Below are positions 17,607-25,935 of a stretch of DNA of 64,000 nucleotides, in pieces. Under the pieces are notes generated by a model. The model was given only the letters and a program-made list of their open reading frames with translations, had not been told where the DNA came from and searched no databases. The first letter of the stretch is position 1. The number at the start of each line of letters is the position of its first letter. The stretch is from WRGT01 sp964450405 (lineage in GTDB: Bacteria > Spirochaetota > UBA4802 > UBA5550), in assembly GCA_964450405.1 (NCBI GenBank), contig CAYVCQ010000022.1, positions 1-64,000 on the forward strand, given 5' to 3'. The position numbers and the translations under genes were made by a program.

Positions 17607-18005
17607 TTTGGGACTCCTTAAATTTTTAATATTTTCCCGGCGGTTTACGGCGGGACAGTTTATTGATTCCCCTGTAAATCTTCGGGGTGAAAGTATTTAT
17701 ATTTTTACTAGAGCATGATAATATATTAAGCATTATCCGTGCCAGATATCTAATTTATTTTTACACTGCAAAATACTGAATAAACCGGCATTTGGAGAGA
17801 TTAGTTATATTTTCAAGCTTGTAGATAGAGTTAAGAATCGGAGATAACGCACAAGTGTATCAAATCTGCAACACTATTCAGTGCCAGAGAGCTGTGTTAA
17901 AACTCAATGAGGTATAATATGGAGCCGTTTTAAATAAGTTTTCATTCATCATCTAATCTAACAGAAAAAATAATCGAAAATTATTGATGATTAGATGTGT
18001 TAAAA
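17607..18005. other. Intergenic region between ino1 and a hypothetical gene
   Basis: AT-rich and without a supported gene. It should carry the ino1 promoter on the minus strand. Near its right end is the nested inverted repeat 17950-17997, which lies just past the stop of the minus-strand gene at 18006. Confidence 0.5.
17950..17997 (-). terminator. Nested inverted repeat, probable terminator
   Basis: CATCTAATC and GATTAGATG (9-bp arms) enclose a second small stem (ATAAT/ATTAT). It lies 9-56 bases past the stop codon of the minus-strand gene at 18006, with a T-rich stretch inside. Confidence 0.5.
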
Positions 18006-18521
18006 CTACATTTTTAATTCAAGTTTTCTCTTTCGTATTACATTTTTAAAATCAATTGGGAGAAGACCTGAATACTTTAGATCAGATGGCAGACTGTCGT
18101 AATATTCCACGGCAATTCTCGCTACTTTCGGGTGAGGATGGTTTACTGCTGATTTCATCGGACCGGCTATGTAGGCGTTCGGCAGTATTTTTATATATTC
18201 CACAGCAAGCATCTGATCAAGAGGTTCGGTATAATTAAAAGATGATTTTACATCACCGCTGAAAGAAGCTGTTGAGTCAAGGATCTTCATAATGGTTCTG
18301 GCAACCTCAATGTAAACTTTTTTCAGGATGCCTCTGATTTCTTTGTAATCCTGCATATTTTTCATTTCTTCATCACAGGAGAGGTCCGGAATATCTTCTA
18401 TCATGCAAATTGTATTAAGCTGTTTTCTCTGGTCTTCGTTTTTTAAACCTTCTAATATAGTTTTTGAGAGTTCTCTGCATTTGGAGAAAACACGTTTTTT
18501 TTCTTCAAATATTTTATCCAT
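18006..18521 (-). CDS. Hypothetical cytoplasmic protein
   Basis: 171 residues, helical and charged, no signal peptide or membrane helix. I do not recognise the family. The segment NHPHPKVARIAVEYYDSLP resembles a HEAT-like helix pair, which is weak evidence for a repeat fold. The start at 18521 (MDKIFEEKK) has GAGG eight bases upstream; longer in-frame extensions lack an RBS. Transcribed divergently from the SpoIIE phosphatase gene. Confidence 0.6.
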   Translation of the reverse strand: MDKIFEEKKRVFSKCRELSKTILEGLKNEDQRKQLNTICMIEDIPDLSCDEEMKNMQDYKEIRGILKKVYIEVARTIMKILDSTASFSGDVKSSFNYTEPLDQMLAVEYIKILPNAYIAGPMKSAVNHPHPKVARIAVEYYDSLPSDLKYSGLLPIDFKNVIRKRKLELKM

Positions 18522-18935
18522 ATTATTTCCTCTTTGTATATATGTTCGGCAGATGGTATGAATATATAAAATTATTTTAAATAGGGCAAGGTTAATAATT
18601 ATAGTCATGGCCGGTTTTCGATGAAACCATACCATATGGCGAAAGCTGAACATTGTGTTTCATCACAGCTTTTTTATGACATTATTCCGACAATGCTCAG
18701 TATGAGAAAATCTTTTCTTTTTGAAAATTGAAATACAATGAGATGATACAGGCAACCTGCTTGACATAATCGTTTATCTGTGTTCTGGTAATTAATGGGA
18801 GTTCCAAAAACTCAATCTTTACGGGGTCTAAGGGGCACAGCCCCTTTATAAGCCCCGCAGGGCTCCGTGCGTTTTCAAATACGGAGTATTTGGAAACACC
18901 ATTGAATCAATCCTGAAATAAAGGGGATCTGCACA
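18522..18935. other. Divergent intergenic region with structured repeat
   Basis: No gene is supported. It separates divergent genes and holds a ~105-bp structured repeat (18797-18901) just before the SpoIIE gene. Confidence 0.5.
18797..18901. repeat. MITE-like element with imperfect terminal inverted repeats
   Basis: The left end GGGAGTTCCAAAAACT and right end TTTGGAAACACC are imperfect inverse copies. Inside are two hairpins: AAGGGGCACAGCCCCTT and CAAATACGGAGTATTTG. This structure is typical of small non-autonomous repeats. Confidence 0.5.
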
Positions 18936-20351
18936 TTGAAGCTTTCACTAAAACGACTTAGGTTTGATAATCCGGTACTTGAGAATGAGTTTATTGATGA
19001 TTATTACCATAAATCATTGATGACTGTAAGAATTGCACTTATTCTCGGGACAGTTCTTTATTCTTTATTTGGAATTCTTGATCTATTCATCGCACCCATC
19101 TCAAAAACAAAAATTCTTTTTATACGTTTTGCAATAGTAACACCGGGTTTACTTACAGTTTTTATATTATCATATTTTGATATATTCAGAAAGTATATGC
19201 AGCCTATTCTGATGATTATTACACTAATCGCCGGTATGGGGATAGTTGCAATGGTGGGGATTGCAGTAGAAGCGGAGACCAGTCTTTATTACTATGCAGG
19301 GTTAATGCTGATTCTGATGTGGGCCTACACTCTTGTAAAGCTGAGATTTATCTATGCAGTGATTGTTTGCTGGACTATTGTTTTGGGATATGAGATAATA
19401 ACAATTTTTTTGCAGGATATGCTGTTTGATGAACTCATGCTCAATAGATTTATTAATAATAACTTTTTTTTCATATCATCCAACATTATAGGAATGTTTG
19501 CCGGTTACCTGATAGAATTCTACACCCGCAAGGATTTTCTTCAAAGAAAAGAGATCGCTGCAAAAGGGGAAGAGCTGCAGATTGAAAGAAATGAACTTAA
19601 AGATAGAATAAAAATTATGGATGATGAGCTTGATATGGCCTGTCTGATTCAGGAAAAGCTTATTCCTTCAAGTGTTCCAAATGATAAAATGTTTTTTCTT
19701 TATAAACCGATGACGGCCATCGGAGGAGATTTTCTTGACTTCACAATGTTTAGTGATGAGAACAAAACAGGAATTTTTATATGTGATGTATCGGGTCACG
19801 GTGTCCCTGCGGCGCTGATTACATCTATAATTAAAAGCAGTATTCATCAATCAAAAAAGATTTATTCAGACCCTTCAAAGATGCTTCTTCATCTGAATCA
19901 GGTTCTAATCAGTCTGACTGAAGATATATTTGTCACTGCATTTTACGGGATATACGATTCTTCTGACAGGTCGATATTTTACTCGAATGCCGGTCACCAT
20001 CCTCCGGTTGTACTTTTAGAAAACAGTATATCAACTCTGGATCAATCAAGAAGTGTACCTCTTTCAATTATGCATAATCCGGAGCTGATTAAAACCGGGA
20101 GAGGATATACCAACAGCAGAACAATTCTGCCTGAGAATTGTAAAATTATTTTTTACACAGATGGACTGGTTGAAGCAAGAAGCATTGATCTCCGGAGTAT
20201 CGATTTTGGTTCTAAATTCGAAGAGAGGCTGATGGCATTGCAAAACTTAAACAGCAAAGACTTTACAGAAACTCTTTTTAGTGAATTAATAAAATTCCAC
20301 GGTTCTGAATCATTTAATGATGATATATGTATTATCTGTGTTGAAGTTTAA
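18936..20351 (+). CDS. Membrane-anchored SpoIIE/RsbU-type PP2C phosphatase
   Basis: 471 residues. Six hydrophobic segments occupy residues ~25-205, then a short coiled coil (ELQIERNELKDRIKIMDDE) and a PP2C-like SpoIIE domain from ~245. All metal-binding motifs are present: IGGDFLDF, CDVSGHGVPAAL, FYTDGLVEAR and NDDICIICVEV. Such enzymes dephosphorylate STAS anti-sigma-factor antagonists; a STAS gene lies 19 bases away, convergent. The start is TTG at 18936 with AGGGG upstream. The membrane domain presumably senses a signal; its ligand is unknown. Confidence 0.9.
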   Translation: MKLSLKRLRFDNPVLENEFIDDYYHKSLMTVRIALILGTVLYSLFGILDLFIAPISKTKILFIRFAIVTPGLLTVFILSYFDIFRKYMQPILMIITLIAGMGIVAMVGIAVEAETSLYYYAGLMLILMWAYTLVKLRFIYAVIVCWTIVLGYEIITIFLQDMLFDELMLNRFINNNFFFISSNIIGMFAGYLIEFYTRKDFLQRKEIAAKGEELQIERNELKDRIKIMDDELDMACLIQEKLIPSSVPNDKMFFLYKPMTAIGGDFLDFTMFSDENKTGIFICDVSGHGVPAALITSIIKSSIHQSKKIYSDPSKMLLHLNQVLISLTEDIFVTAFYGIYDSSDRSIFYSNAGHHPPVVLLENSISTLDQSRSVPLSIMHNPELIKTGRGYTNSRTILPENCKIIFYTDGLVEARSIDLRSIDFGSKFEERLMALQNLNSKDFTETLFSELIKFHGSESFNDDICIICVEV

Positions 20352-20370
20352 CGGGGGGATAAAAAAGGTT

Positions 20371-20703
20371 TTAGAGAAGATCTTTCTCAAATTTCTCTCT
20401 GGTTGTCATGGTAAAAAAATTCTCAAGACGGGTGATTCTGAAAATATTCAGTAGAGATGGGCTCATGTCCAGAAACTGAAGATTAATACTCTTCGTTTCA
20501 GCATTACGGAGAAACTTTACAAGTGTGCCAAGTGCCGATGAATCAATAAATTCCAGATCGTTGCAATTAATTCCAATAGCCTTTGGTTTTCTATCAAGCT
20601 GGGTTTTCCATATTTCAACAAGCCTTTCGGTGTTTTCTATACGGAGTTCACCTTTGATATGTATGATTGCAGCATTAGGGAGTTCTTCAAGTTTAATATT
20701 CAT
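20371..20703 (-). CDS. STAS-domain anti-sigma factor antagonist
   Basis: 110 residues, a single STAS domain like SpoIIAA/RsbV. The phosphorylatable serine motif is IDSSALGTLV (around residue 53). The opening strand IHIKGELRIEN and the closing helix are present. It probably binds an RsbW-like kinase when unphosphorylated. The convergent SpoIIE phosphatase next door is a good candidate to activate it, and an RsbW-like HATPase lies at 59192 in this window. GAGGAT RBS. Confidence 0.9.
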   Translation of the reverse strand: MNIKLEELPNAAIIHIKGELRIENTERLVEIWKTQLDRKPKAIGINCNDLEFIDSSALGTLVKFLRNAETKSINLQFLDMSPSLLNIFRITRLENFFTMTTREKFEKDLL

Positions 20704-20849
20704 GCGATCCTCTTCCCCATAGTTTACTTTTCATAAAGCTGAGTTAAGAAAAACAGAAAGTTATGTAAAACTCCCTTCGATTCAAAATTTATTAAATCAT
20801 ATACCGGATTAATTTCAACTCTTTTAAATAATATTTTAATAAATTCGGT

Positions 20850-21212
20850 CTATCTTCCAAATCCCTGATGCATTTTTATATTCATTCTTTTTCTGTATTC
20901 AGCTTCCTGCTGAGGGGTTAATGTTTCCCATGCATCTTTTTTTCGTGTGAACTTGAACTCCTCTTTTTCCTGTAGCTTTTCCTTCTGCCAGTTCAGCATT
21001 CTTTCCGATGTCAACTCTGTCATGCAGTCATTTGCAAGTTCATCGAGTATTTCCTTTGCTCTCTGAATTTTATCTCTCATCTGTCTGCTGAAAGATGCGT
21101 GATAGGTAGCTTCCAGTTCCAGTATAGTTTGCCCTACTTCCATGATCTGCATTGATAATTGATGTGAGAGCTTTTGTTCGGTTTTCTGGTTTAATTCCTG
21201 CTTTGGTGCCAT
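20850..21212 (-). CDS. Small charged helical hypothetical protein
   Basis: 120 residues (125 if the ATG at 21227 is used). It is predicted almost wholly helical, rich in Gln, Glu and Lys, with no signal peptide and no recognised domain. ATG at 21212 is preferred because GGAG lies eight bases before it; the earlier ATG has no RBS. Same strand as the STAS gene 147 bases downstream, so possibly co-transcribed. Confidence 0.55.
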   Translation of the reverse strand: MAPKQELNQKTEQKLSHQLSMQIMEVGQTILELEATYHASFSRQMRDKIQRAKEILDELANDCMTELTSERMLNWQKEKLQEKEEFKFTRKKDAWETLTPQQEAEYRKRMNIKMHQGFGR

Positions 21213-21362
21213 TTGATCGTTCTCCATTTGAGTAATTTTAAGTGTCTTTAACGTTTAATCATACAATGATGATTATAAATCGTTAATAAAAAGAATATAA
21301 TCTATATATAAATTATTGATAAAATTTACCATATCTTTTTTAAAAAATTGAATAAAAATTCT

Positions 21363-21449
21363 GTAATTGCTCAAAACCGGTGACATTCGTTCTCCTCCGC
21401 GCCTATGGCGCGGAGGAGAACAGGTTTGGCTTCAGCTTATGAGTTACTA
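21363..21449. repeat. Structured hairpin repeat, family C (copy 2)
   Basis: Inner perfect 15-bp stem (21389-21421, loop TAT, core CCGCGCC/GGCGCGG) inside an outer inverted pair ATTGCTCAAAACC and TTATGAGTTACT. Lies just past the ung stop codon on the minus strand, where it could act as terminator. Confidence 0.75.
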
Positions 21450-21458
21450 AAAATTTGA

Positions 21459-22121
21459 CTACCAGTCAATCTCATCCTTTCCTAGTGATTTAAGATATGC
21501 ATTAGTTCTGGAAAAGGGCTTCGATCCGAAAAAACCGCGGTACGATGAGAGAGGAGAAGGGTGGGAGGTCTTAATAACAAGATGACGTTTGGAATCGATA
21601 AAACCTCCCTTTTTTTGAGCATAAGCTCCCCATAGGATAAAGACAAGATTATTCTTCTCTTCGGCAAGAGTGTGGAGAACTGTATCAGTGAATGTTTCCC
21701 ATCCCTTGCCGGAATGACTTGCCGCCTGGTGCGCCTTGACGGTAAGAGTTGCATTGAGGAGAAAAACACCCTGTTCAACCCAGTGGAGCAGAGTTGAGTC
21801 TGCGTGAGGTTTTCTGCCGAGATCGGTTTCTATCTCCTGAAATATATTTATAAGAGAAGGGGGTTTTCGTATCGCTGTATCAACTGCAAAGCATAATCCA
21901 TTTGCCTGATTTTCATCGTGATATGGGTCCTGCCCCACAATTACTACTTTTACTTTATCAAATGGGCAGAGGTCAAATGCCCGGAATATATATTTTCCCG
22001 GAGGATATACTGCACCGCTGCGGTATTCCGTTCTGATGAATTCAGTCAGATTTTTGAAGTAATCCTTTTCGAATTCCGATGAGAGATGCTCTTTCCATGA
22101 CTGTTCAATTTTTACATTCAT
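21459..22121 (-). CDS. ung: Uracil-DNA glycosylase
   Basis: Removes uracil from DNA in base-excision repair; cytoplasmic. 220 residues, normal for family 1 UDG. The water-activating loop GQDPYHDENQANGL, the uracil-pocket segment LLNATLTV and the Leu-loop HPSPLS are all intact. ATG at 22121 follows an AT-rich leader. Upstream at 22230-22250 lies a 21-bp perfect palindrome that might be an operator. Confidence 0.97.
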   Translation of the reverse strand: MNVKIEQSWKEHLSSEFEKDYFKNLTEFIRTEYRSGAVYPPGKYIFRAFDLCPFDKVKVVIVGQDPYHDENQANGLCFAVDTAIRKPPSLINIFQEIETDLGRKPHADSTLLHWVEQGVFLLNATLTVKAHQAASHSGKGWETFTDTVLHTLAEEKNNLVFILWGAYAQKKGGFIDSKRHLVIKTSHPSPLSSYRGFFGSKPFSRTNAYLKSLGKDEIDW

Positions 22122-22229
22122 AGATTAAATATGACTATTCTAAGTTTTGTTGCAAGAATTTTTTTTATAAGAGTATGGTGCGTTTATTTAATTTTATAAT
22201 CATTTTTTAAATAAGATGAAAAAGAGGAT

Positions 22230-22250
22230 GTGGTCACAATTTGTGACCAC
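22230..22250. promoter_or_regulatory. Perfect 21-bp palindrome upstream of ung
   Basis: GTGGTCACAA and its reverse complement flank a single central T. It lies 109 bases before the ung start and 51 bases past the stop of the propeller gene on the same strand. It could be a dimeric-regulator operator or a transcript-end hairpin. Confidence 0.45.
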
Positions 22251-22300
22251 CTTGCAGGACTGAAATTTCCAATTTATCCATCTGGTTTTTTATTTATATA

Positions 22301-23425
22301 TCACTCAAATTTCATTACAGTTGATCTTTCTCCATTTCCTGAATAAATGACATAGGGAGTTCCTTTGGATGAAATTGCTAAAAACGGATTCTGTGCGTTT
22401 ACTGCAAAAGCATTATTGTAATCAGCCCTTTCATTAAAACCTTCTGATTCCAGGATCGTCCATTTGCCGTTTATAAAACTCATAGCTGATAGAGGGGCGT
22501 TTTCGCCATCAATATAAACAACTGTAGGTATATCATTCCTATCGATTTTAAGACATGGGTACCATGACCATTCATTGGAGCTGAAACCTGGTTTACCCTT
22601 AACTGTCCATTGTCCCTTCTCGAAACTCATTACAGTAACTCTATTTCCTTTGGTGCCGTCCATAAAAGCAACATATGGATTACCCTTCGAGTCTAACGTG
22701 AGTGAAGGAGCATTGGCTTTTCCTTTTGTAAAACCCGCTTTGCCGAGATTAATCCATTTCCCTTTTGAAAATATCTGTGCTGTTAATCTTGAGTTCGCAG
22801 AGTAGTCCAGATAGACAACGGTAATGTTGCCCGAGTTATCAATGGCAATTTCCGGAAACTCCGATGAACCTTTACTGAACCCGGATTTCCCCACAAGCTT
22901 CCATTCATTATTATCAAATTTTAATACTGATACCTTACCGGCGAATCCGGTCTTTGAATCAATTCCGGAATAAACGACATGTGGTATCCCGTCTTTATCC
23001 AGCGCCATGGATACAAAGGCAATTTGTTCTTTTATAAAATATCTCTTTCCAACAGTAATCCATCTGCCGTCACTGAATTTTTTCATGGTAGCAGGTCCGT
23101 TAAATCCGTCCTGATATAATATATATGGTATATCATTTTTATCCAGCAGCAGCTGAATTTGCAGAGCTGTTCCTTCGCTTATACTTTCGTCACCTGCCGG
23201 AGTCCAGGCTCCATCGATCAGTCTCTTCACTGTTGCCGGTCCCAGATATTTATCCTGATAAGCAGCATACGGAACGTCTTTACTGTCAAAGGCAATAACC
23301 GTTTCCTTTGTCTGACCAACGCTGAAATTCTGTTTACCGACGACTGTCCATTTTTTTTCATTGTTTTGTGAGTATAAAATTGAACTGATTGTTAAAGACA
23401 GTATCAGCGGGATAAAATATTTCAT
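22301..23425 (-). CDS. Secreted seven-repeat propeller-like protein
   Basis: 374 residues with an N-terminal signal peptide (KYFIPLILSLTISSILYSQ). The mature part is seven imperfect ~50-residue repeats, each opening W-x-x-x-GK-x-x-F-x-x-G and containing a D-x-x-x-xP-Y-x-x-Y strand pair. Seven such units fit a seven-bladed beta-propeller. Envelope or extracellular; ligand unknown. The ATG at 23425 is chosen over 23440 because AGGA lies seven bases upstream. Same strand as the metVF operon, 72 bases downstream of metF, so read-through is possible. Confidence 0.7.
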   Translation of the reverse strand: MKYFIPLILSLTISSILYSQNNEKKWTVVGKQNFSVGQTKETVIAFDSKDVPYAAYQDKYLGPATVKRLIDGAWTPAGDESISEGTALQIQLLLDKNDIPYILYQDGFNGPATMKKFSDGRWITVGKRYFIKEQIAFVSMALDKDGIPHVVYSGIDSKTGFAGKVSVLKFDNNEWKLVGKSGFSKGSSEFPEIAIDNSGNITVVYLDYSANSRLTAQIFSKGKWINLGKAGFTKGKANAPSLTLDSKGNPYVAFMDGTKGNRVTVMSFEKGQWTVKGKPGFSSNEWSWYPCLKIDRNDIPTVVYIDGENAPLSAMSFINGKWTILESEGFNERADYNNAFAVNAQNPFLAISSKGTPYVIYSGNGERSTVMKFE

Positions 23426-23511
23426 AATCAGTCCTTTCATTTTTAATTTAGTTTGCAGTTAATTATAAAATAAAACTATTCTTTAAGGATATAATGCTTT
23501 GCTTAATGCTG

Positions 23512-24438
23512 TTAAACAACAGGTCGCGGAAGTAGTCCTGCGCGTTCAGCTATTTCGGGGATTCGATGTTCCCATTCAATAGCCATAATATGTACTCCCG
23601 CTACACCTTTAATTTCTTTTATCTCTTCCACCTGTTCGCAGAAAATTCTTATTCCCTCTTCGCCGGCTTTTTCCTTTGGAACTCCTGCCATCCGTTTCAA
23701 CACCTGATCCGGGATCTGTACACCAGGGACGCAGCGTGCCATATAGTTTGCCATGCCTGAAGTTTTCAAAGGAGTAAGACCGGCTAATATAGAGCATTGT
23801 TTGTCAAGTCCCATATCGCAGATTATCTTCATGAATTCGCGGAATTTGTTCATATCGTATATACACTGAGTCTGAATAAAGTCAGCACCGGCTTCAATTT
23901 TTTTTCTGAGGTGCAGTGCGCGGAACTCAATCGGTGGTGCGAAGGGATTTGCCGCGGCACCTACAAACATCGGGACTTCACCCTGAAGTAGTGCTTCCTC
24001 ATTCAGCATCCTGTTTTCATCTCGCATCCGTTTTACCAGTGAAAGCATCTGTGTTGAATCGATATCAAACACCTTCCGGGCATTTTTCTGATTTCCGAAA
24101 CTCTGATGATCGCCTGAAATGGCAAGCATATTCTTAATGCCAAGTGCTGACGCGCCGAATATATCACTCTGAATTGCAATACGGTTTCTGTCGCGGCATG
24201 TCATCTGCATAACAGGCTCCACTCCCATCTGGACAAGAATGGCTGAAGCGGCAATGCTCGAAAGGCGTACTACTGCGGTTTGACAATCGGTGACATTAAC
24301 GGCGTCAACGTTGCCGCGGAGAAACTCAGCCTTCTCCTTTACGATAGATACATCAGTACCCTTCGGCGGGCCAAGCTCGGTAGTTACTGCAAAATGTCCT
24401 GCTTCTAATACTCTCTCCAGATTGCTCCCTGATTTCAT
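23512..24438 (-). CDS. metF: Methylenetetrahydrofolate reductase MetF
   Basis: Flavoprotein TIM barrel interconverting methylene-THF and methyl-THF. 308 residues, matching stand-alone bacterial MetF. Visible family elements: HFAVTTELGPPKG (Glu acid/base region), VNVTDCQTA, MQMTCRDRNRIAIQSD, LAISGDHQSFG, FIQTQCIYD. ATG at 24438 lies two bases past the metV stop, with AGAGGA upstream; an ATG at 24471 would overlap metV. Together with MetV and the redox genes upstream it forms a five-gene operon, pointing to an acetogen-type, non-NAD(P)H-only reductase. Confidence 0.93.
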   Translation of the reverse strand: MKSGSNLERVLEAGHFAVTTELGPPKGTDVSIVKEKAEFLRGNVDAVNVTDCQTAVVRLSSIAASAILVQMGVEPVMQMTCRDRNRIAIQSDIFGASALGIKNMLAISGDHQSFGNQKNARKVFDIDSTQMLSLVKRMRDENRMLNEEALLQGEVPMFVGAAANPFAPPIEFRALHLRKKIEAGADFIQTQCIYDMNKFREFMKIICDMGLDKQCSILAGLTPLKTSGMANYMARCVPGVQIPDQVLKRMAGVPKEKAGEEGIRIFCEQVEEIKEIKGVAGVHIMAIEWEHRIPEIAERAGLLPRPVV

Positions 24439-24439
24439 T

Positions 24440-25123
24440 CTATATGTTCCTCTTGACGTATCTTTTTTCATATCCGGTCTGAATCAGTGTTGCCGGACCT
24501 TTGTCGGTCCACTCCATAGGGGGATGGATTGACAATATGTTTTCAACGCGATTCTGTGATTTCAGACGCTCGTATATGGCATTCCAGGCACAGGGGATAT
24601 CACTCCCGGCTTCACAGCTTCCGTCAATGTTTGTACCTCCGCATGGTCCGTTGAAAAGACTCTTGGCGCAGCATGTAACCGGGCATATCCCGCCGGTGTA
24701 GCCAAGCTGGCAATCGCCGCAGGTCCGGCATCTCTCCTGATATAATCCTGTGCTGATATCAACTCCGGCAAACATCGTATTTAATGCGGGAAAAACAGGT
24801 TTAGATTTATATCTCTCTGCAAGAAACTGTACACCGGCACCGCATGCGGTAGATATCACGCAATCGCAGGTTTCAATCTTATCTTCAATATCAGAAAGAT
24901 ATTCCGGATTGCACTGGCGCTCGGTTACAAATACAGAGAAGTCTGATTGTTTTTCTTTCTGTGTGAACAAATCAGATAAATCCTGTTTCAGCATAAGTGT
25001 TTCACGCTGACCTCCTGCAAGACAGACGGAAGTACATCCTCCGCATCCGACGCAGAGTATATTAGAGAAATCTTTTACAAGATCGTATATCTCTTCAAGT
25101 GGTTTTCGTTTTGCTTTGATCAT
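24440..25123 (-). CDS. metV: MetV-type MTHFR C-terminal-domain protein
   Basis: 227 residues, PF12225-type. It binds a 4Fe-4S cluster and forms the MetVF complex that feeds electrons to the MetF flavin. Cys motifs: CVGCGGCTSVC near the N-terminus and a second dense set, CRTCGDCQLGY, CPVTCCAKS, GPCGGT. It lies 18 bases after the cytochrome gene and two bases before metF. In acetogens MetV connects MetF to an electron donor (for example RnfC2 or Hdr-like subunits); here the neighbours are Tmc-like membrane redox genes. Confidence 0.9.
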   Translation of the reverse strand: MIKAKRKPLEEIYDLVKDFSNILCVGCGGCTSVCLAGGQRETLMLKQDLSDLFTQKEKQSDFSVFVTERQCNPEYLSDIEDKIETCDCVISTACGAGVQFLAERYKSKPVFPALNTMFAGVDISTGLYQERCRTCGDCQLGYTGGICPVTCCAKSLFNGPCGGTNIDGSCEAGSDIPCAWNAIYERLKSQNRVENILSIHPPMEWTDKGPATLIQTGYEKRYVKRNI

Positions 25124-25141
25124 TATTTACTCCGACTGAAT

Positions 25142-25534
25142 CTATTTATGGCATTCACCGCAGAGTCGTGGAGCTGCGGTTTTATTTTTGTTGATCAATG
25201 ATTTTGTCATTGATTGATGGCATCCGATGCATAATCTGTGGTATGAGTTTTTAAGACTGGATTCATTCATATGACAGCTGCTGCAGAAGATCGATTTGTT
25301 TTCACTGGTCAGTTCAGATGTATCAAGGACATTTTTCCCGTTTTCAAATCTATGGTGACAATCTGTGCATGAAACTCCTTCAATCATCATATGATTACCA
25401 TGATTGAACTGAACAGATGAACGGCTCCTTGATTTAAAAACCTGGTTGCTTATTGTTATCGATTCCATCTGAGCGAAGAGAAAAACCGGAATTATTAAAC
25501 ATGAGTGTATGAGAATAATTATGATTCTTTTCAT
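25142..25534 (-). CDS. Tetrahaem cytochrome c3-family protein (TmcA-like)
   Basis: 130 residues. A signal peptide (KRIIIILIHSCLIIPVFLFAQ) directs export, and four CxxCH haem sites follow at residues 56-60, 84-88, 102-106 and 125-129. Additional His residues (FNHGNH, YHRLC) can supply distal ligands, as in class III cytochromes. Its stop-start overlap with the ferredoxin gene (4 bp) ties it to the redox operon. By analogy with TmcA of sulfate reducers it should exchange electrons in the periplasm with the membrane subunit. Confidence 0.85.
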   Translation of the reverse strand: MKRIIIILIHSCLIIPVFLFAQMESITISNQVFKSRSRSSVQFNHGNHMMIEGVSCTDCHHRFENGKNVLDTSELTSENKSIFCSSCHMNESSLKNSYHRLCIGCHQSMTKSLINKNKTAAPRLCGECHK

Positions 25535-25935
25535 AACTCCTCACCTTCAATTGAATCGCCATAGGTGCGGTAAACACCTTTCTCTCTGCATATATTACGC
25601 GCACATGCAATAAGAGACGGGATGCTTATTCCGATGGGACAGTAACATCTCATACAGAGAACGCATTTATCCCAGATCAGATTTTTGATCTTAATGTATT
25701 CCTCATCGGAGAGTTTACCTTTTTTTTTGTAAATCCTTCCTATGGAGTTGATCGCTTTGTATGCCGGTGAATAAGTGGGATCTTTTTTATTTGAATTAAA
25801 TTGAAAGCAACTGTCAGCACATATTGAGCAATGCGCACAGGCGGAGAGAGATAGTTTTATCATATCTTTCTTTTTGTCGAGTATATTCCGGATACTGTTC
25901 ATCGCCGCTGTGTCTGTATTAATTTTATTTACCAT
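25531..25935 (-). CDS. HdrC/TmcB-like iron-sulfur protein
   Basis: 134 residues, helical with two cluster motifs: CAHCSICADSC (C33, C36, C39, C43) and CVLCMRCYCP (C91, C94, C97, C99). The second is two residues shorter than the usual CxxCxxCxxxCP, a departure from HdrC. No signal peptide, so it lies on the cytoplasmic face. It overlaps both its neighbours by a few bases. It is a plausible electron relay between membrane subunit and MetV. Confidence 0.82.
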   Translation of the reverse strand: MVNKINTDTAAMNSIRNILDKKKDMIKLSLSACAHCSICADSCFQFNSNKKDPTYSPAYKAINSIGRIYKKKGKLSDEEYIKIKNLIWDKCVLCMRCYCPIGISIPSLIACARNICREKGVYRTYGDSIEGEEL

